DNA of 64,000 nucleotides from NCBI RefSeq assembly GCF_002831645.1, contig NZ_CP025117.1:2371001-2435000 (forward strand). Direction: 5' to 3'. This document shows positions 45,763 through 55,720 of the stretch, piece by piece. Each line of letters starts with the position of its first letter. The stretch's first letter is position 1. Source of the DNA: Olleya sp. Bg11-27 (lineage in GTDB: Bacteria > Bacteroidota > Bacteroidia > Flavobacteriales > Flavobacteriaceae). The notes below the pieces were generated by a model that had not been told where the DNA came from, did not search any database, and worked only from the letters and a program-made list of their open reading frames with translations. A program made the translations under genes and the position numbers.

Positions 45763-46050
45763 ATGAAACCAGGATACGTTTATATATTAACCAATAAGAA
45801 CAACACCACACTTTATGTGGGGGTAACCGCTAATTTAAAGCAGCGCATTATTCAGCATAAAGAAAAACACGATAAAAAATCGTTTTCGGCGAGATACAAT
45901 TTAGATAAACTGGTGTATCATGAAGCGCACCAAATGATAGGTGATGCTATTGGCAGAGAAAAACAATTAAAAGCAGGGAATAGAGCAAAAAAGATAGCAT
46001 TGATAGTAGGTTTAAATCCAGAGTGGTTGGATTTGTATGAGTCGCTGTAG
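45763..46050 (+). CDS. GIY-YIG family nuclease, single-domain
   Basis: 95 residues, the whole length of the small YhbQ-like group. YVYILTNKNNTTLYVGVT is the GIY..YIG element, R in LKQRIIQHK the conserved Arg, and E in GREKQLKAG the metal-binding Glu. Nicks or cuts DNA. REP-like arrays abut it on both sides: one ends 2 bp before the ATG and the other begins on the stop codon. That suggests the gene and arrays moved as a unit or that the nuclease acts on the repeats. Role unproven. Confidence 0.93.
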   Translation: MKPGYVYILTNKNNTTLYVGVTANLKQRIIQHKEKHDKKSFSARYNLDKLVYHEAHQMIGDAIGREKQLKAGNRAKKIALIVGLNPEWLDLYESL

Positions 46051-46194
46051 TCAGTGCGTCGCGTACGTCATTGCGAGGGAAGCATGACCGAAGCAATCTC
46101 ATGATGTTAAGAACGAACAACAAACAGATTGCTTCGTGCCTCGCAATGACGTAACGAAAAACAGATTACCACGCCCTAAAGGTCTCGCAATGAC
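46050..46194. repeat. REP-like array downstream of the GIY-YIG gene
   Basis: Begins on the last base of the stop codon with the 86-nt block also present at 45583, and ends with CTCGCAATGAC at 46194. With the upstream array it forms a direct repeat bracketing the nuclease gene. Confidence 0.9.
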
Positions 46195-46248
46195 AGAAAA
46201 CAATAAATTATGACCAAATAATACAGGTTTTAGAAAATAGAAATAAGT

Positions 46249-46815
46249 ATGAAAAAAACGTTTTTAAATAACGAAATATGGATACTCACTTTTGGTGGCG
46301 CATTTCAACGTGCTCAGGTATATTCTGAAAACTATCCAGAAAAAACAAGAATAGCCTTTAGAAAGGCATTGCGTGATGAGGTTGAAAAATTAGTAAATAA
46401 TAAGTATCAAGTTAAAGTTTCAGAAAACGAACATATTACAAATATTAAGTCAATTGTAAGTTTTAGTAACGATTTAAAAGTGGAAAACACCAACATCCCA
46501 ATCAATTTTGGTGTGGCTCAAAAAATGTTAAATTTATATTTAAAATACTTGTGGTGTTTAGGTGAGTTAAAATATGAGCCAACGCACTTTCCTGTAGATA
46601 GATTAATTCAAATTGAATTAAATAAAATAACCCGAAATGAAAAGAACAAGCATTTGAAAATTGCACCAAAAAAAATTGAAGCTTGGACGCAGTTTAAAGA
46701 TGAGTCTAAATATATTGATATTATCAACTTAGCCAAGACTATAATAGATAAAGTGGAAGTGTATAAACATTTTTCATTGGCACAATTGGAATTAACCTTA
46801 TTTGATAGAAGATAG
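46249..46815 (+). CDS. Uncharacterised protein inside the restriction locus
   Basis: 188 residues, cytoplasmic, largely helical, basic. KTFLNNEIWILTFGGAFQRA and the tail KIEAWTQFKDESKYIDIINLAK show no motif I can name. It lies between hsdS and hsdR, next to a PD-(D/E)XK protein, so a defence role is possible on position only. Confidence 0.7.
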   Translation: MKKTFLNNEIWILTFGGAFQRAQVYSENYPEKTRIAFRKALRDEVEKLVNNKYQVKVSENEHITNIKSIVSFSNDLKVENTNIPINFGVAQKMLNLYLKYLWCLGELKYEPTHFPVDRLIQIELNKITRNEKNKHLKIAPKKIEAWTQFKDESKYIDIINLAKTIIDKVEVYKHFSLAQLELTLFDRR

Positions 46816-46942
46816 AGTTGTCAAAACAAGCCAATCAAACAAAAAGTTAATTTTGGCTATGATAGTGTTACCATCCCAATGACGATGCTTTATTTTAATT
46901 TGAGTTAGAGTATTTTAAAAGACGAACCAGAACAGATAAACA

Positions 46943-48172
46943 ATGAATCAAAACAAAGACGCCCTATTAAATACCTCTAAAAATGTATTAGGTAATGTAA
47001 AGCGCATACTAAAACACCAAGAGGAAATTAAAAAACTTAAAGGAGAAAATTTTAATGTGTTTTCTATTTTAAAAATGGAGAGTAAAGAAAATGGCACACA
47101 CTCGGCGTTTTTAGGTGAGTTGCTAAACCCTAAAGGTTCTCATAATTTTGGAACTATTTTTCTTGATTTGTTTTTGCAACAAATTAACTATGAAGGACTA
47201 GATGTAAATTCTGCAGAAGTAGTATTAGAGTACTCATTAGGTTTTATTGACGACAAGACTAAAACTGGTGGTCGTGTGGATATTTATATAAAAGATGCCA
47301 CAAATAAAACCATTTGTATTGAGAATAAAATTTATGCTACAGACCAAAATCTTCAGATAAAAAGATATTCTAATCATAATAAAGAAAATAACACCGTTTA
47401 CTATCTTACTTTAAGAGGAGAAGAACCATCAGATTTGAGTAAAGATGATTTAGCTATAAATGAGGATTACCACTGTATCTCATACCGCAATACCATAATT
47501 GAGTGGTTAGAGTTGTGTTTAAAAGAAGCTGCAGATCAACCTATAGTAAGAGAGAGCATTAAACAATATAGTATTCTGTTAAAAAAACTAACCAATCAAC
47601 TTTCAGACGATAAAATGGAAAAAGAAATAAAAGATATAATCAAAGGTAATTATAAGTCGGCTAAAACAATTTCAGATAATATTGAAGCGGTAGAAGTAGA
47701 GTATGCAAGTCTATATTTAAAGGAAATTGGGGAAATGGTAATCAATAAATTAAACGCAATAGAACCAATTTGGACTTTTGAGGTTGCTGACGATTTAACT
47801 AAATCTTGGAGTGCTTTAGATATTTATAATGCTAAGTGGCCATCCGAAATTAATGTGGAGTTACAAGGGAATAGTAAGATACATAGTTCTCAAAACGATT
47901 ATGGACTTATCGCTCATCGTGATTGTTTTAGTAGGGAGACAATTTATGGAAAATTGGAGAAAAAGGGATTTTCTCAATCGGAATGGGCTAGTAATAAAAT
48001 CTGGGTTTGCTATACTAATATTATGAATTTAGGAGATATAGAAGTACGATCTGATTTGTTTAATAAAGAGACACGATTAAAATTAGTAGATCAGGTCGCT
48101 ACAAAAATGATTGAACTTTGTAGGCTGTGTGATGTACCACTTAGAAATTTTCCAAAAATAGAAACAACATAA
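46943..48172 (+). CDS. PD-(D/E)XK nuclease-family protein
   Basis: 409 residues. After a helical start (LKMESKENGTHSAFLGELLN, a motif usual in this family) comes the nuclease core: GGRVDIYIKDATNKTICIENK, with the Asp and the E-N-K triad, then QIKRYSNH. The C-terminal half has a wHTH-like and a DUF4268-like region (WVCYTNIMNLGDIEVRSDLFN). A DNA-cutting accessory of the restriction locus is a fair guess; not proven. Confidence 0.85.
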   Translation: MNQNKDALLNTSKNVLGNVKRILKHQEEIKKLKGENFNVFSILKMESKENGTHSAFLGELLNPKGSHNFGTIFLDLFLQQINYEGLDVNSAEVVLEYSLGFIDDKTKTGGRVDIYIKDATNKTICIENKIYATDQNLQIKRYSNHNKENNTVYYLTLRGEEPSDLSKDDLAINEDYHCISYRNTIIEWLELCLKEAADQPIVRESIKQYSILLKKLTNQLSDDKMEKEIKDIIKGNYKSAKTISDNIEAVEVEYASLYLKEIGEMVINKLNAIEPIWTFEVADDLTKSWSALDIYNAKWPSEINVELQGNSKIHSSQNDYGLIAHRDCFSRETIYGKLEKKGFSQSEWASNKIWVCYTNIMNLGDIEVRSDLFNKETRLKLVDQVATKMIELCRLCDVPLRNFPKIETT

Positions 48173-48190
48173 TAGATTAAATTATGGTTA

Positions 48191-48284
48191 AACAACCTAA
48201 TTAAACAATTAGTAGGTTTAGGCTACTAAAACGTAACCATTACAGATGGTGTTACTTTAGTATTTAATTTAAAAGCGTAATTAA
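48191..48284 (+). pseudogene. Decayed copy of the hsdR 5' end
   Basis: About 94 bp that match 49856-49948 (start of hsdR) at roughly 85% by eye. In the corresponding frame it reads LIKQLVGLGY-stop-NVTITDGVTLVFNLKA-stop, both stops replacing Gln. It has no start and no continuation. An earlier or duplicated hsdR stood here, before or upon arrival of the gene at 48401-49822. Confidence 0.85.
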
Positions 48285-48400
48285 TCTGTGCATACATGAA
48301 TAAAATTTAAATTAATAATAATATCTTTAATGAATCAAATGATTTTAAAGACTAGAACTAGTTAATAGCAAAACGTTACTAATCTTTAAAAACCAAAAAA

Positions 48401-49822
48401 ATGAAAACCAAACTAACCACATTACTATTAACACTTTTTAGTGTAGGGATTTTTTATGCGCAGGAGAAAGAAGACTTTGATCCAATTTTTACAGACTCTA
48501 TAATCACGATTCTAGATGAAAATGAAAATAAAACCTATACTTATTACAAGACTATAGACAGTGAAGAAAAATTAGATTTAGCTGCTAATACCAATTATGA
48601 GTTTTTAAATAAATTTATTGTTTATAAAGACTTTTTAGGTAAAGACGATTTTATGATTCGTAAAAATAAATTGTTTAACGAAGCTATGTTAAACATACTT
48701 TTTGCAGAAGAGGTTTCAAGTTATATTGGTGAATCGAAAGATTTGTCTTTAAAAAAATCATATGCAGTTTTATCTACAGAAGATAAAAGTCTATTCTTAG
48801 GGCATTCATTTGTTTTAAATAGAAAACTTGAAACTCAAAAACTAACTCATTTATTAACCGTAGGAGTAAAAACCAAATTGGATGATAAATTTTCCTCTTT
48901 TTTGAGTAAAGATAGAAATTTAGAAGATGAAATTGGTATTACTGGAAAGTATACTTGGATAGGTAGAGGAATTATAAATTATGGTAATTTAGAAGATCCA
49001 ACTATTTCTAATAGAATTAAGTCACTTAATGAAGATGTTGTTCTTAAAAATGAAATATTAAAAATAGATAAGAGTATTAAAGATTCTGTCTACTATAAAG
49101 AAATCGCTGATATTAGAAAAATTTATGGTCCTGACACAGATGATTTTAAGGCTAAAGAAAAAAGCTTTTACAAAAATAAATATGACTCATTTTATCAAAA
49201 TGTTGCTGAAGAACAGATTAAAAGACTTAGAACAGAAAAATTATATAATCATCTTTGGGATCATTATGCAGCTTTTGAAGTGTTTATTCCTTTGTCTCGA
49301 AATTTCTATAATGTTTATAATACACCAACAGCTACAAAGGAAGAAGAACCATTTTATCCTTGGAAAATAAATGCTGGTTATACAAGTTTTTGGAAATTTA
49401 GTTCTGGACAAACCTATTATTTAAGTGGTTCCGGTTCTATTTTCAACAATAATACAATTGTAGCAGAATTATCAGAAACTATAAAATCTACTACATTGCA
49501 AACTCCAAATACATTAAACCCTAACATGGTATCTACAAGTAGTGTGTATTTAGGTGAGTACGATAGATTTGTAACAGGAAGTGTAAAAGCAGAAGTTGTA
49601 TCGTATATATTCTTTAAAGGTAAAATTGGTTTTTCTGGAGCGTTAGAACAATTTATAGGTGAACAATATCATCCCTTTAATTGGAAATTAGGTATTCCTG
49701 TTAGTTTAAAAGACAAACAGGGGAAGCCAACGGTAAACTTTGAGTTGCAATGGAAACGTCTTAACGGAGAGCATTTAGTTGGCATTGGTGTCGGTTTTGC
49801 TTTCGGAAAATTCATAAAATAA
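48401..49822 (+). CDS. Outer-membrane beta-barrel-like protein between hsdS and hsdR
   Basis: 473 residues with a signal peptide (MKTKLTTLLLTLFSVGIFYAQ). Residues 30-290 are charged and helical; the last 150 alternate as membrane strands (INAGYTSFWKFSSGQTYYLSGSG, VGIGVGFAFGKFIK). Family not recognised. It is out of place in a restriction operon: it lies between a fragment of the hsdR 5' end and the intact hsdR, whose ATG comes 3 bp after its stop. That arrangement suggests insertion by recombination. Confidence 0.75.
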   Translation: MKTKLTTLLLTLFSVGIFYAQEKEDFDPIFTDSIITILDENENKTYTYYKTIDSEEKLDLAANTNYEFLNKFIVYKDFLGKDDFMIRKNKLFNEAMLNILFAEEVSSYIGESKDLSLKKSYAVLSTEDKSLFLGHSFVLNRKLETQKLTHLLTVGVKTKLDDKFSSFLSKDRNLEDEIGITGKYTWIGRGIINYGNLEDPTISNRIKSLNEDVVLKNEILKIDKSIKDSVYYKEIADIRKIYGPDTDDFKAKEKSFYKNKYDSFYQNVAEEQIKRLRTEKLYNHLWDHYAAFEVFIPLSRNFYNVYNTPTATKEEEPFYPWKINAGYTSFWKFSSGQTYYLSGSGSIFNNNTIVAELSETIKSTTLQTPNTLNPNMVSTSSVYLGEYDRFVTGSVKAEVVSYIFFKGKIGFSGALEQFIGEQYHPFNWKLGIPVSLKDKQGKPTVNFELQWKRLNGEHLVGIGVGFAFGKFIK

Positions 49823-49825
49823 TAC

Positions 49826-52726
49826 ATGTCAAAACAATCCGAAGCACAACTAGAAAACAACCTAATTAAACAATTAGTTAGTTTAGGTTATCAAAACGTT
49901 ACCATACAAGATGGTGACGCTTTAGTATCTAATTTAAAAGCGCAATTAGAAGCTTTTAATAAAACGTCGTTTTCTACCAAAGAGTTTGATACTATTTTAA
50001 ACCACTTGGCAAAAGGTAATGTATTTGAAAAAGCTAAAACGCTACGCGATCGTTTTAATATTACCAGAGAGAATGGCGATAGTTTTTATGTACGCTTTTT
50101 TAATAAAGAGGATTGGACAAGTAATTTGTTTCAAGTTACCAATCAAATCACCCAAGAAGGGACTTACAAAAACCGTTACGATGTTACGTTGTTGGTAAAC
50201 GGTTTGCCATTAGTACAAATAGAGTTAAAACGTCGTGGTTTAGAAATTAAAGAAGCCTTTAACCAGATTAATCGTTATCAACGTCACTCGTTTTGGTCTA
50301 ATCATGGGTTGTTTCAGTATGTGCAATTGTTTGTGATTAGTAATGGTGTAAACACAAAATATTTAGCCAATAATAAGTTGCAGTCTGTAAAACAAACCTT
50401 CTTTTGGGCAGATGTAAATAATAAAAACATTACCGATTTAACAGCGTTTGCTAGTTCCTTTTTAAACCCAAACCATTTGGGGCAAATGATTGCGCAATAT
50501 GTGGTGCATAATGAAACGCATAAAATATTAATGGTCTTACGTCCATATCAATATTATGCTGTTGAAGCGCTTATTGCAAAAGTTTCTGAAATTGGTCACA
50601 CTAAGCGCAGTCCAAGTGCTGGTAACGACAACGGTTACATTTGGCACACTACAGGTTCTGGTAAAACCTTAACATCTTTTAAAGCAAGCCAGATTATTAT
50701 GGACTTGCCTAACGTACACAAAGTTGTGTTTGTGGTAGACAGAAAGGATTTAGATTACCAAACCATGTTAGAGTTTAATAGCTTTAAAAAAGACAGTGTA
50801 GATGTTACAGACAATACACAATCTTTAGTTAGGCAGTTAACGGACGATTCTAAATTGGTATTAACTACCATACAAAAACTAAACAATGCGATTTCTAAAG
50901 CTAATTACGAAAAAAGCTTAACGCATTTACAAGATAAAAAAGTGGTCTTTATTTTTGACGAGTGTCATCGCAGTCAGTTTGGAGATACGCACAAAAAAAT
51001 TACCGAATACTTTAAAAGTAGCCAACTGTTTGGGTTTACAGGAACACCAATTTTTAAAGGCAATGCGTCTAAAAACGATTTGGGAAAACGTACCACCAAA
51101 GATTTGTTTGGAGCATGTATGCATAAATACGTTATTACAGATGCTATAAAAGATCAAAATGTATTGCGTTTTGGAATTGAGTATGTTGGTAGATACAAGC
51201 AAAAAGGAAATACATTAATAGATATTGAAGTAGAAGATATTAATACTGCTGAGGTTTTTGCTGACGAAAAACGTTTAGAAAAGATTGCAGATTATATGAT
51301 TGCGTATCACAATCAGAAAACCTTTAATAAGGACTATTCGGCTTTGTTTGCAGTGAGTAATATTGATACGCTAATTAAGTATTACGATATCTTCAAACGT
51401 AAGAAAGAAGCAGGCGAACACGATTTGCGTATTGCAACTATTTTTTCTTACGGAACAAATGAGGATGATGAAGATGCACAAGATTATATTCCTGGAGATC
51501 AATTACAGCAAGCAGCTGAGCCAACCGCTTTATATAAAACAAGTCATACCAGAGAAAAGTTAGATGAATATATTTCGGATTACAACCAAATGTATAATAC
51601 TAGTTTTTCAACTAAAGATAGTCAACAGTTTGAAAACTATTTCAAAGACATTAGTAAGCGTTTAAAAGAGCGTGAAAAAACAACCTTTCAAGATAAAGAC
51701 AGATTAGATATCGTGATTGTAGTAAACATGATGCTAACAGGTTTTGATGCCAAAAAAGTAAACACACTTTACGTTGATAAAAATTTAAAATATCATGGTT
51801 TAATACAAGCGTATTCTAGAACAAACAGGATTTTAGGTGAGCAGAAGTCGCAAGGAAACATATTGTGTTTTAGAAACCTTAAAAAGGCAACTGATGAAGC
51901 CATTACCTTATTCTCTAACAAAGATGCTATAGAAGATATTATTTTACCACCTTATGAGGCTATTGCAGAAAAGTTTGATGACGCTTTAAAAAATCTATTA
52001 GAGATTGTGCCAACGTTTCAAAGTGTAGACACATTGCCAACTGAAGCTGAAGAGTTACAATTTATAGAAGCTTTTAGACGATTATTGCGTGCTAAAAATG
52101 TATTAGAATCTTATACCGATTTTGATTGGGAAGATTTGGGTATTGACGAGCAAACGTTTGAAGATTACAAAAGTAAGTACCTAGATTTACACGATAAGGT
52201 TAAAAACGATAGCCAAAAGCATAAAACATCAATTCTTGATGATATCGATTTTGAGTTAGAGTTAATCCATCGCGACCAAATAAATGTAGCTTACATTTTA
52301 CAACTCTTAGCTAAACTAAAACATTCTAAATCTGCAGATGCAAAAGCACAGAAAAAGGCAATTATAGATCTGTTGTCTGGAGACGTAGAGTTACGTAGTA
52401 AACGTGAATTGATAGAAAAATTTATTGAAGAAAATTTACCACATATTAGCGATGTAGATGCGATTCAGGATGAATTTGAACGTTTTTGGCACGAAGAAAA
52501 GGTGTTAGCACTTGCTAAATTATGCGAAGAAGAAAACTTAGATAAAGCCCAATTTAAAGCACTTATTGAAAGTTATACCTATAATGGAAGAGAACCTTTA
52601 CGCGATGAAGTTTTTAAATGTTTAGACAGTAGACCAAGCATTTTAAAAGCAAGAGAAATAGGAGCGCGTATACTGGACAAAATGAAAGAGTTTGTTCAAG
52701 TGTTTGTTGAGGGGATGACTGGGTAG
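49826..52726 (+). CDS. hsdR: Type I restriction enzyme R subunit
   Basis: 966 residues. N-terminal PD-(D/E)XK endonuclease (RYDVTLLVNGLPLVQIELKRRG), Walker A TTGSGKT (277-281), DECH (378-381), GFTGTPIF and later helicase motifs (VVNMMLTGFDAKKVNTLYVD, QAYSRTNR). The C-terminal helical domain docks on the methyltransferase. Translocates DNA and cuts far from the recognition site; needs HsdM and HsdS. Complete, so restriction depends on whether hsdS is expressed. Confidence 0.96.
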   Translation: MSKQSEAQLENNLIKQLVSLGYQNVTIQDGDALVSNLKAQLEAFNKTSFSTKEFDTILNHLAKGNVFEKAKTLRDRFNITRENGDSFYVRFFNKEDWTSNLFQVTNQITQEGTYKNRYDVTLLVNGLPLVQIELKRRGLEIKEAFNQINRYQRHSFWSNHGLFQYVQLFVISNGVNTKYLANNKLQSVKQTFFWADVNNKNITDLTAFASSFLNPNHLGQMIAQYVVHNETHKILMVLRPYQYYAVEALIAKVSEIGHTKRSPSAGNDNGYIWHTTGSGKTLTSFKASQIIMDLPNVHKVVFVVDRKDLDYQTMLEFNSFKKDSVDVTDNTQSLVRQLTDDSKLVLTTIQKLNNAISKANYEKSLTHLQDKKVVFIFDECHRSQFGDTHKKITEYFKSSQLFGFTGTPIFKGNASKNDLGKRTTKDLFGACMHKYVITDAIKDQNVLRFGIEYVGRYKQKGNTLIDIEVEDINTAEVFADEKRLEKIADYMIAYHNQKTFNKDYSALFAVSNIDTLIKYYDIFKRKKEAGEHDLRIATIFSYGTNEDDEDAQDYIPGDQLQQAAEPTALYKTSHTREKLDEYISDYNQMYNTSFSTKDSQQFENYFKDISKRLKEREKTTFQDKDRLDIVIVVNMMLTGFDAKKVNTLYVDKNLKYHGLIQAYSRTNRILGEQKSQGNILCFRNLKKATDEAITLFSNKDAIEDIILPPYEAIAEKFDDALKNLLEIVPTFQSVDTLPTEAEELQFIEAFRRLLRAKNVLESYTDFDWEDLGIDEQTFEDYKSKYLDLHDKVKNDSQKHKTSILDDIDFELELIHRDQINVAYILQLLAKLKHSKSADAKAQKKAIIDLLSGDVELRSKRELIEKFIEENLPHISDVDAIQDEFERFWHEEKVLALAKLCEEENLDKAQFKALIESYTYNGREPLRDEVFKCLDSRPSILKAREIGARILDKMKEFVQVFVEGMTG

Positions 52727-53138
52727 GGGGAATTCGTTTTGTTATATAGAATATAACAACATTATTTGAGCAAAAATAAATTGTTTAGTAATGAAACTAT
52801 GCCGATGATACATCGAATACTATTTTGAAGAGATCGCTTTTTAAGAGGGCGTTTAGGTTGCTTTGATAGCAGTGTTATACGTTGGGATAAACTATACTTA
52901 AATTAAATAGAGATAAATAAAAAGTTAAAATATTTTAAAATAAAAAGAGCCTGTAATTCAGAAAATAAAGTATTTTTTAGGCCTTGATTAAAAGGAGGTT
53001 TTTTGATATTAAAAAATAATAATTATATAAAATAAAAAAACCTTGTGGGTAGTATAGAATTTAACTAATTTTAACGTTTTAATTCCCGCTATAATCAAAA
53101 ATTATCTAAACCAAAATTTAACTAAACGTTTTAGTTAT
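52727..53138. other. Gap without recognised feature
   Basis: 412 bp, very AT-rich, between hsdR and the toxin locus. I see no gene and no convincing terminator; the promoter of the next gene is expected near its right end. Confidence 0.5.
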
Positions 53139-55628
53139 TTGTTAAAAAACAGCTTATTTTTTTCAATAAGTTGCATATGTATTTCTATTTCGGCACAAGA
53201 CCTAACTCAAATTGGCAAAGCTAAATTGGTAACAGTATCTGGAGGTGTTGCCACAAATACCGTTTTTTATGAAGGGAGTGCACTACGAGACCCTCTTACT
53301 TATGTATTAAATGGTAATATAAATTTCAATATTAGTGGACTTTTTAATATTCCATTATCTTTTGCTTATTCAAATCAAGAATTTAATTATAGTCAACCAT
53401 TTAAATTTAATAGATTAAGTATACATCCTTCTTATAAATGGGTTACAGCGCATATTGGAGATGTCGCGATGACGTTTTCTCCTTATACTTTAAGTGGGCA
53501 TCAATTTTCTGGTGTTGGAGTAGATTTAACTCCAGAAGGTAAGTTTAAAATTAGTGCCATGTATGGACGGCTTATTAGACCTATTGAATTTAATATTGAA
53601 GAGCCTGATGCTGTTCCAGCGTATAAACGTTTGGGGTACGGGATTAAAACTAATTACGACTTTGATTCAAAAACAAAAGTGGGACTAACTATTTTCAATG
53701 CAAAGGATGTGGTTAACTCATTAAATAGCGAAATACCTATTGATGTTGGAGTAAGCCCTAAAGAAAATTTAGTCGTTAGTTTTGAAGGGGCAATTAAACC
53801 TATTGATGATCTAGAATTTAATGTAGAATATGCAATATCGGCAGTGACAGAAGATTTAAATAGTCCTAAACTTAATAGAGGTAAAGGGCCATTGTCTTTT
53901 GTATTTGACGAAAAACTATCTACTTCTTATTATAATGCTTTTAATGCCAATATAAAATACGTTATAGGTAATGGAGCTGTTGGCGTTGGATATGAGCGTA
54001 TTGATCCGGATTATAAAACTTTTGGGGCTTATTTTTTTAATAATGATTTTGAAAACATAACCGTTAATGTTTCTCAGTCTTTATTGAATAATAAATTAAG
54101 TTTAAGTGTTAATGCTGGATTACAGAGTGATAATCTTGATAATACTAAAAAAAGTGATTTAAAAAGAATTGTAACAGCAGTTAATGCTAGTTTAACAGCA
54201 TCAGATAAATTAACCATTTCTGGATCGTATTCTAATTTTCAAAGTTATACTAATATTCGCAGTCAGTTTGATTATATTAATGCGATAACGGAATACGATA
54301 ATATAGACGACCTTAATTTTAAACAATTATCTCAAAATGCTAATATGTCTATTGGGTATGTGTTGTCTAAAAAAGAAACAAAGTCTCAAAATATTAATTT
54401 TAATGTATCTTTTCAAGATACAAAAGATATTCAAGAGGCGTTTTTATCCGGAATTGAAAGTACGGTCAACAACTCACAATTTTATAATTCTGCCTTAGCA
54501 TATACCTTATCTTTTCCTGAAAGTACATTAAGTATCTCAACAGCTTTTAATGCGACCCTTAATAAGTTGCAGGAGGCTAACGCTATAGCCTTGGGGCCAA
54601 CGTTAATTTTAGGAAAGCAGTTTTTTGATAAAACCGTTAAAACGTCTCTTTCTAGCTCGTATAACACGTCTTCTTCCGATGGAGTAAAACAGAATAGTGT
54701 TTTAAATTTTAGATTAAATACAGGCTATCAGTTATATGAAAAGCATCAATTTAATTTAAGTGCACTGACATTACTTAGAAATACACCAACAGCTAATAAT
54801 TCAGATTTTACAGTAACACTGGGGTATAATTATAGTTTTTCGTCTTCAGGGAAAAAAGCATCTAAAAAAAGAGAGCAAGTTCCTGGAGGGCATACCGCAG
54901 CAGTTAATACAGAAAAGTCTTTTATGAAAATTCGCTATCGTAAAGATATTTACGAAGGTGATGCGATAACTATACTTTCTCAAATAGATAAATTAAGGCA
55001 TAAAAAGAATGTAAAGGATATGCCTAATTTTAAAAAAGCAGAAATTAATAAAATAAAAGAGGAAGTCTTATTATTACAATCGGAAGATGTAGCGATTACA
55101 AAAGATAAGGTTATCGATTATTTAGAAGCTATTTATAATTATATAGATTTTAAAGAGAATTATAATAATTTACTTTTTAAAGCGTCCTTAGCTTTAAAAA
55201 AGCAAGCAATGCAATTAGATTTAGATATAGAGAATAGTTTTGTCGATAAAAAGTTTGAAATAGAAAATCACAAATTTAAAGGACAATCCCCAGAAGCGAT
55301 TCAGAATAAAACCGATGTAGCGTTTAATAGCTATACAGAAGTGTATACCAATTTTATTACTGCGCGCCAACGACTTATCGGACATCGTTGGATGCTTGAA
55401 CAATTAGACAAGATTAAAATTAGTAAACAATTTGATAGAGAAATCCTATTCGCGGATTTTAAAACAAGTCAATTATCAGAAACATATAAATTATACAGTA
55501 ATACAACAAATGAGTCTATAATAGTCGACTTTTTAATTAATGAGATGATATTATATTATCATGATATAGTAAAAGACAAACTAGATTCACCTAGCTTTAT
55601 ATTAAAATATATTAAAAAATCAGAGTAA
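53139..55628 (+). CDS. Outer-membrane barrel protein of the toxin locus
   Basis: 829 residues from TTG 53139; no ATG lies upstream in frame, so the start is uncertain, but a signal peptide follows (LFFSISCICISISAQ). Residues about 20-590 are a beta-barrel (alternating strands such as LSIHPSYKWVTAHIGDVAMTF, then many NxSxS strands). Residues 600-829 form a soluble helical domain (EINKIKEEVLLLQSEDVAITKD). In flavobacteria such proteins precede large toxins like the next gene; a transport or surface-anchoring role is inferred. Confidence 0.8.
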   Translation: MLKNSLFFSISCICISISAQDLTQIGKAKLVTVSGGVATNTVFYEGSALRDPLTYVLNGNINFNISGLFNIPLSFAYSNQEFNYSQPFKFNRLSIHPSYKWVTAHIGDVAMTFSPYTLSGHQFSGVGVDLTPEGKFKISAMYGRLIRPIEFNIEEPDAVPAYKRLGYGIKTNYDFDSKTKVGLTIFNAKDVVNSLNSEIPIDVGVSPKENLVVSFEGAIKPIDDLEFNVEYAISAVTEDLNSPKLNRGKGPLSFVFDEKLSTSYYNAFNANIKYVIGNGAVGVGYERIDPDYKTFGAYFFNNDFENITVNVSQSLLNNKLSLSVNAGLQSDNLDNTKKSDLKRIVTAVNASLTASDKLTISGSYSNFQSYTNIRSQFDYINAITEYDNIDDLNFKQLSQNANMSIGYVLSKKETKSQNINFNVSFQDTKDIQEAFLSGIESTVNNSQFYNSALAYTLSFPESTLSISTAFNATLNKLQEANAIALGPTLILGKQFFDKTVKTSLSSSYNTSSSDGVKQNSVLNFRLNTGYQLYEKHQFNLSALTLLRNTPTANNSDFTVTLGYNYSFSSSGKKASKKREQVPGGHTAAVNTEKSFMKIRYRKDIYEGDAITILSQIDKLRHKKNVKDMPNFKKAEINKIKEEVLLLQSEDVAITKDKVIDYLEAIYNYIDFKENYNNLLFKASLALKKQAMQLDLDIENSFVDKKFEIENHKFKGQSPEAIQNKTDVAFNSYTEVYTNFITARQRLIGHRWMLEQLDKIKISKQFDREILFADFKTSQLSETYKLYSNTTNESIIVDFLINEMILYYHDIVKDKLDSPSFILKYIKKSE

Positions 55629-55720
55629 GTAAACGTCTCAAATATGAACCTTCCATTGCTAATAGCTCAATACTAAAATGGAAGCACCATAAGAGCATTA
55701 AAAAATAATAAATAATCCAC

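Noticed and set aside
52727-53138. Small gene or RNA between hsdR and the toxin locus
   Set aside because: An AAGGAGG sequence is present but no open frame or hairpin supports it.
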